Below, in pieces: positions 57,812 through 64,000 of a stretch of 64,000 bases of DNA. Source of the stretch: Cladobotryum mycophilum (Eukaryota > Ascomycota > Sordariomycetes > Hypocreales > Hypocreaceae); the NCBI GenBank assembly GCA_036429605.1, contig CM071591.1, positions 5,084,001 through 5,148,000 on the forward strand. The letters are read 5' to 3'. The position numbers and the translations under genes were made by a program. Below the pieces are notes generated by a model. The model did not search any database and had not been told where the DNA came from. It saw nothing but the letters and a program-made list of their open reading frames with translations. Position 1 is the stretch's first letter. Each line of letters opens with the position of its first letter.

Positions 57812-60800
57812 GTTGCTTGAGTTTGGTGTAGAGCGTTGGGGAACGATGTAATAACTTCAAGATGAAAATTGGGCTGATTGATCGTGTGGGCGCGGAAAGA
57901 GAATGGATCATTGAGAAGATGAAAGAGAGACATCTCTCATCTTTAATACTTTTCGTGTCTTGAGAGAAGTCATTAACTACGGATAAGACTGCACCATCGT
58001 GATCAGCTGAATGTCTCATCCAAGACATGAGGTTGCCCGCCAGCAATCTTCGTCCCTTGCAGACAAGGCCTATTAGCCCACGCAAAGCTCAATAGACCAA
58101 CCCAATTACCTTCTTGTTTTAGTATCGACAAAACAAAATTTCTAGCAATGTGCAGTAAGCCTTTGATCCAAACAGCCGAAAGGTTACATTATGACAATGT
58201 TTCGTCGCCGCTGTCATCTGGATGCCTTCAGGGGCTGCTTGTCAATCAATAGCGCCACTGTTTCACCACTTCAGGGGGCGGTGGAGTGGCAGCTCTTCAG
58301 GGCATTCATAGTGTGTGTTGGGGGGTCAGCATTGTTACTTACTTGTAGTTAGGCAAATGCTCCAACTGCCGAAACACCACAAGGTCTTTGACTATTGCCG
58401 ACGCTTGGCAACCGGAAGATTAATTCTAGATTAGAGAGAAAGATCTCAAACCAAAGGCACAAAAGAGTCTTGAAAGGCCTGGAAAGACAAGACTGGCTGA
58501 TGGAACTTTGTCGAGATTGCCACTTTCAGCTGAAGCGAGATGAGACAGGCCCGAATACTGACCCAATTCAAGTCAAGCGCACTGCACCCCGCATTCCTTC
58601 GCGAGATATAAGCCGGACGAACGTGGGGTCCGTCTTATAAACGTGAAGATGAAGACGATTGAAAGACTTTGCTTTACTCTTGAATCATTTCATTCAGGTT
58701 GATAGGAGGTTGGTACAATGTAATATGCGGGATATATACTCTTACAATGGTTTGCTGCCTGATATCACATGTCACTACTTTGCTATCCGAATTCTCTAGT
58801 ATGCTACACACCGATCCTCAAATTTAGGATCTGCACCGAGGTGACCAGTAAGAGTCTGAGTCGGATGTTGAACCTGCCATCTCTAGTTTTATCCCAACCA
58901 TCCTCCATAGGTGACCGAATCGGTGCCCTCACGGTCCCCTTGGACGTACTTTACATTTCCCTCTTTAATTACGATTTGTACCAATGGCCGTGCTAGGTGT
59001 ATGTCAATCACAACATGCGTGTCCTGCCTTGCGGTGGGGAGAGACACAGAGGTCGTCAACCACTGAGCTTGCACTGAAAAGGTGCCGGCACCTGTCAAAG
59101 TCTTGTCGCAGAGAATCCCCCATAAAATTAGCCAGCCAAAAAGCCGCCATCTCTTTCGTAAAACCAGCTTTTATATGCTTCTCATGTTGGCTCCTACTTG
59201 TTTGAGCTATCAACGCGCCAGTTCGATCATACATTACACATCGTATGGCTCTTTTCTTCCATCTAGCTACCAAATACCGCGCGAGAACGCCCCTGGTTGT
59301 GAGAGATGAAAATATCCAGGCCGAAGTCAGTGATTCAGTTCCATAGATCGTCAAGGAGAAATCCAGATTGCGCTTTTCTCCATGAGACTCGCGATGTTGG
59401 TCATCGTAGAAACGGTTGCAGTTTGAATAGAGAAGAACTTCATGATTGTGGATTAATAGCGATTGGCCAAAATTTGGATGTAACCACGAATTGTGGTTGT
59501 GATCTGTGCAAAAGGTGACGTGCCGATGCATATCTACTCCAACAACAATAGCATATGTTACTTTTCATATTCTGGTGATATGGTCCTCCATAACCCCCAA
59601 CACTCGCAGCCTCGGCGGTTGCTAGCACACCAAGTCGTCGTTTCGGTTCGAAATTCACTCCATGTCATCTAAAAGCTCTTGTCATGACAGCCTAATGCTC
59701 CTTCCAGGGCAACATGCTCATGGTCAGGGAGTGGGGAGTGGAGACGGCTCGGGCCGCCTACCGTTTAACTTCAAGCAGTTTCTGTATGAGCATGCCAAGG
59801 CGTCCTTTGAACATTATTGTGAGTAACCGATAATCAGTCACTGTGGGCCATTTATACGACAAAGAATTCCATCACAGGCCTTACAGCATGGGTCTAGGAT
59901 GATATTAATATGTTACTGGACCCCAGCGCTTAGCTTATCAAGAGGGAGTTTGCTACTTTGCCTAATTTACAAATTTGCTCACAATAGTGTGGGATAATAA
60001 TCACATATGTGGGCACAGCTATGTCTTAAACCTTCCAATAGGCAGTCATTCCACTTAAAAATCGCTCATGCAGCTCTAGTCCCTTGACTGATTGACCAGG
60101 GGTCATACAACAACCATTGTTCACTACATCCACTGATCTATCTTACATAGGAGATTTATGTCAGTTCTCTTCTTACTACTCCCTAGATACACATGTTGCA
60201 TGTAGTAGCCACATTCTAAGCTGCTAAGCATACATACTGGATTCTAAGCTCACCCGAATAGAAGCACCATTATCTTAAACTCCCACCAGACCACGCTTTT
60301 TAATGGCTTTCATTGTCAGCATGCTCTGTGCCAAAGTTGAGAGTTCCCAGCTCCCCACCAATGCATACAAAGCAAGGTATTTGATCAAAGACTACTACCA
60401 GAAAAGGTAGAGCTTCATACAACATGACGACCTGTGTGGGACAGCAACATACCAGCTGACGCCTGAATTAAAGCCTTCCGTGTTACTGGTAACGAATCTG
60501 CTTACAGATTGTAAAAAGTTCCATCATTATCACAAGACCCATGCTCTTTTTAGACTCAGTTACAAGCCCATTGGGCTGGCTGAGCACCAGAACGCATCCC
60601 CCATCCGGTCATGATGCCAAAGCAAGCCAGAACTTGATATCTGCATAGATTTGAACAATGAGGTAGGTACCTGGATATGTCTCCTCGGACCCATCTTTCT
60701 CTCAGCTTCCCTTAGCCTATAATAATTAGCTAGCTTCAGTAAGACTTTCGTAGCCAATAGACAGCTCCATCACACAGCCTCGGGCTGTACTAGCTACTTC

Positions 60801-61095
60801 AGCGATAGACGAGAAGAAGTGGTTTTTTCAGCTTATCATGTTACCGTCAGATGTACAGTCCTTTTCTCCTGTGGGGTTCTATCGTGGCTGATGCTCAATT
60901 CAGGATTTTACTCCTATTCTTCGAGTCCCGCAAGAACACTGACGAAAAGAGCAGCTGACCAAGATGGACAAGCCATAAAGAGATCAATGCGCCTCATCGT
61001 TTACCGCGGCCCCATCAATTATCATACGCCTTTAGTCCAGGCTTATCTTGAATGGTTCTAGTACGTTGAGGACAAAGGGGGTGTGGTAACTACTA
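57812..61095. other. 3.3-kb gene-poor region
   Basis: No gene is supported. The longest frame (59004-59531, minus, 175 residues) lacks a domain, has an odd composition (His/Arg-rich) and overlaps long frames on the other strand. Its C-terminal part (GFTKEMAAFWLANFMGDS) looks protein-like, so a decayed gene cannot be excluded. Confidence 0.4.
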
Positions 61096-61099
61096 TCTT

Positions 61100-61108
61100 A
61101 TATATAAA
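61100..61108 (+). promoter_or_regulatory. TATA box of the terpene synthase gene
   Basis: TATATATAAA lies about 130 bases before the ATG at 61236; a second, weaker ATATAAAA is near 61188. Either could set the transcription start. Confidence 0.45.
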
Positions 61109-61235
61109 CCTAGACACAAATATGACTACCCACTTGCAAGCCCTTTTCTTGTTTCTCGCCAGATGCTCCCTTGTCTATTGTAAACGATATAAAATATTTT
61201 CAACTTTGATCAACTTCGAGTAACTCCGTCCTCTC

Positions 61236-62486
61236 ATGTCCATGGCTCCCCGATCTAATCCTTTGGCACCTCCGTTCACTCCACCAAACGAAGCCGCCAA
61301 ACCGTTTTCATCTCCACCCTCGACTAATGTTCTTATCCCACTATCAAAATGGGCGGCGACCTGTCACCCCATGATGGATCAGGTCACGAAAGAGTCTAAT
61401 GAGTACTTCCTTATACACTGGCACTTCCCGAGCGAGGAGAGCAAACAAAAGTTTCTCGAGCAGGACTTGACGGGTTGGGTTGGCTGGGACTACCCTACCG
61501 CGCTCCCCAGTCGACTTCTCATCTGCACAAAGTACATGACCTATTTCTTTCTCACTGATGGTATGTTGGTCAAAGATTTGTCTTCAATATCATTGTCTCT
61601 ATTGACTCATGACTACACACGCCCCATTTTCTTGCTTTGAACCATATCATGTAAATATGTCGAGTGTTAACCCGGCGCTTGATAGACATGATGGAGACCA
61701 TGTCCATCTCAGAGGGTAAGGCCCTGTCAGAGAGACTGATAGCGATTGCAAAAGGTGAGGTCGAAGCAGACCGAGGAGCGCCTGTCGAGTACATTGTCAG
61801 CGACCTCTGGGACCAGTGCCGTGCCATTGGCAGCGACTTTGCCCATGATATAGAGGAGACTACCTTTGAATACTGGCGCTACCAAGCCAGTACGAAACGT
61901 ATAACTCCTATGGGGCTAAGGGCTATGCTTGACTATCGTCGGGTAGATATCGCCGCTGGGTATGTGTACCTACCTTTCCCTCATCTTCATTCGACATGTA
62001 TCTCTCTTGCCCTAAGCCAGATATTAAACTATAGCTTGAGGAGATTCATTTCTGATCTGCACCGCTAGCCCAATTCTCGCCTTTCTACGTTTCGTGACAG
62101 ATCTGTGGATTCCCTCCTCTGACTCGGCGAGGATTAAAGTCATGGAACGCAACTATGCCAACCATCTTGCAGTGGTCAACGATCTCTACTCCCTCAATAA
62201 AGAGCTCCGCTCCGTCAAGGTCAACCACACCGAAGGAGCCACTTTGATCAACACCGTTGCAGTCCTTGCCAACGACGGCGACTTATCGCTAAATGCATCG
62301 AAGCGTGTTTTATGGGCCATGGTTCGAGAGTGGGAAGCCTGTCATGATGCCATGGCAGGTGAGCTTTTGAGGGACGGAGCCTCCAAAGATTTAATTACCT
62401 ATGCGCAGCTGATGAGGATACAACTCAGCGGCAATGAGTTTTGGTCTCGATATACGTTGCGTTACAACAAAGTCATCGAAGAATAG
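61236..62486 (+). CDS. Class I (sesqui)terpene synthase
   Basis: Three exons, 61236-61560, 61686-61959 and 62069-62486, total 1,017 bases (338 residues). The Asp-rich motif is split by intron 1: spliced it reads FFLTDDMMET, a DDxxE type motif near residue 108. The NSE-type Mg2+ motif is NDLYSLNKE near residue 238. RRVDIAAG with Pro after intron 2 and WSRYTLRYN near the end also fit. It should cyclise farnesyl diphosphate (or a similar prenyl diphosphate) in the cytosol; the product cannot be predicted. It faces a Zn2Cys6-type regulator tail to tail (262-base gap), suggesting a small terpene cluster continuing to the right. Confidence 0.9.
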
Positions 62487-62747
62487 AGAGTAGCATAGAG
62501 TGAGTATATGTATAGCCACGCATCAACCTGAACCCTGTATTAGTCTCTAATATCAGCTCTAATAAACTAGGTCTCTCCAAGCCTATATATGTACCCTAAT
62601 TCCCCAAATAACTCCTAGTGCTTCAGTCTCCTGACATGTTCTACCCAATCAAGCCTATACCAACATGGTGTTACCATCGGCTGAAGACGGTAACCTTTTG
62701 TCTTTCCTTCTCAACAAACGCCACCACTTAACTACCACTGGAGCAGG

Positions 62748-64000
62748 TCAAGCATCTGCTTCATCGTCCAGCATAAGTTCCTCGAATCGCTTCGCCAAGT
62801 CGGTACCCCGCGCAGACCCGGGATCGCTCAAAGCAAGATCAAACTCGACGATCCAATTCGCAATCGTCTGGCCATTTGCCAATTCGTCAACAGCCGAATG
62901 TGACTTGCCCAGCACTTTCATTTCCTTGCGAATCCGCTTCGCATCTTGTGCATTGATCGCGCCGCGTTGGAATGCCATGCCCAAAAACCCTTTCCCAATA
63001 GAGTTGAAGACTCGGTAGCAGCTGTACAAGTCCTCAAATCCAGCCAGGCATAGATTAAGGTAGAAGCGCCACTCGGTGCCAGGAGTCCCCGCCTCTCGCA
63101 TCATAGCATTGGCAACGTAGATCAGCCCCGTCTGCCACAGTATGCACAGCGTAGCCCTCTTGCAATGCAGCCGGTAGAGAAGTAAAAGACGTTTCAACTG
63201 ATTGACCGAGGCAGAATAAGCAGCCTCTGCTGAGGCATGAGGAGCCGAAAACGTTTTAAATCGAAAGGGCGGTTGGGTGTCCAAGAAAGGCCGGAAGATG
63301 TCTGTGACGATAGCATGGAAGTAAATGCTATTATAAAGTTAGCTATGAGACAACGGGGAGGCGCAGCAATAAAGAGCCTAGATCTAAGTCGGGGGGTGGT
63401 GGGACATACTGCAGCAGGAAGACAGCATGGTTGCTGCTGGGATTTCGTACCAGGCAGAGCGGCAGATTATGCGCCCACCCTAGAAGCCGCCGGTAAACAC
63501 CCTCAACAAACTCAAATGTTTCAGGACTTCGAAGTGTACTGGACGTGTTTTGGATATAGAACCTCACCAGAACTTCTCCAACAATGGTCCATAAGTTACA
63601 ACTTGCATCAAAGACTTCAACGGTGCTACTCGGCTCAGCTGATGAGTTTCTCGACTTCAAGGACTCCCTCTCGAGCTCAGCGGGCTTGGGGAGCAATGGT
63701 GGAAGCCCAATCTCTGCCGTCTGGTAAAATCGACCATAAAGACTAGATGTTCATTCATTAGCTCAAGGGCTTTACCAGCACGCGATAGTGAATCACAAAC
63801 CAAATCCAGTTGAAGACACCCCATGCTGTATATGCAGCTGCTCTCTTCCAGTCAGGGTACCCTTGAAGCCACGTCTGCGCGGATTGAGATTCAGACCTCA
63901 CACCAAACAAACCCATGAGCCTGCCCAATCTTATGCCTGCTTTTAGGTACTGCGCTGCAAGATCATCCCTACCATAAGTTACAGCAGTCATACTCATGAT
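62748..64000 (-). CDS. Fungal Zn2Cys6-type transcription factor, C-terminal part
   Basis: Runs off the right edge; the zinc cluster would lie beyond 64000. Exons on the minus strand: beyond 64000 to 63801, 63742-63410 and 63327-62748. Intron signals are GTTTGT/GAGCTAATG/TAG and GTATGT/AGCTAAC/TAG. The text is that of the fungal-specific middle regulatory domain: SMTAVTYGRDDLAAQYL, AGIRLGRLMGLFG, AAAYTAWGVFNWICLYGRF, LPPLLPKPAELE, then HIYFHAIVTDIFRPFL and a helical C-terminal region ending in LMLDDEADA. Convergent with the terpene synthase, which it may control; that is inference from position. Confidence 0.82.

Noticed and set aside
59004..59531. A 175-residue minus-strand gene
   Set aside because: No domain, signal peptide or splice context; long frames overlap on the other strand. 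Kept only as a remark in the gene-poor region.
1..64000. tRNA genes
   Set aside because: A visual search for a T-loop such as GGTTCGAATCC with pairing arms gave nothing convincing; a covariance-model scan would settle it.

Overview
The window is nuclear DNA of a filamentous ascomycete (Pezizomycotina). The evidence is short GT-AG introns with CTRAC-type branch sites, Zn(II)2Cys6 regulators, NACHT-type STAND proteins, a dispersed 5S rRNA gene, Fot1/pogo, Tad-like and LTR transposon relics, and a 12.9-kb, almost purely A+T block of the kind left by repeat-induced point mutation (RIP). Sordariomycetes, possibly Hypocreales, would fit the gene content; that placement is inference.

Layout. 0-9 kb: a flavohemoglobin gene, a small secreted Cys-rich protein, a 128-residue orphan and long gene-poor stretches. 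8.9-23.8 kb: a CorA-like magnesium-transporter-type gene on the minus strand. Its 5' part (22.5-23.8 kb) and 3' part (8.9-9.6 kb) are separated by the A+T block. The block holds two kinds of LTR, one LTR retroelement, a 5'-truncated LINE tail that escaped RIP, and a Fot1/pogo DNA transposon with clear inverted repeats. 24.6-26.6 kb: two paralogous 10-cysteine secreted proteins in divergent orientation. 27-36 kb: an HNH-endonuclease-type protein, a GH49 isopullulanase-like enzyme, a Zn2Cys6 regulator divergent from an NmrA-like NAD(P)-binding protein, and a monocarboxylate-type MFS permease.

36.5-57 kb is rich in genes of the fungal self/non-self or cell-death type: a giant protein ending in a nucleoside-phosphorylase-like domain, a nuclease-like/zinc-knuckle/kinase-like fusion flanked by inverted minisatellites, and two tandem NACHT proteins, one with C-terminal ankyrin repeats. 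A secreted GH55 beta-1,3-glucanase lies among them. 57-64 kb: a secreted NlpC/P60 protein, a 3.4-kb gene-poor gap, then a sesquiterpene-synthase-type gene facing a Zn2Cys6-type regulator that runs off the right edge, possibly the border of a terpene cluster.

I rebuilt the multi-exon genes by hand from splice sites; for most of them the exon lengths sum to a whole number of codons. Four frame breaks in three otherwise well-preserved genes (GH55 twice, kinase fusion, phosphorylase protein) each look like one lost base. Three of them lie in or beside G/C runs, so assembly indels must be excluded before calling those genes broken.
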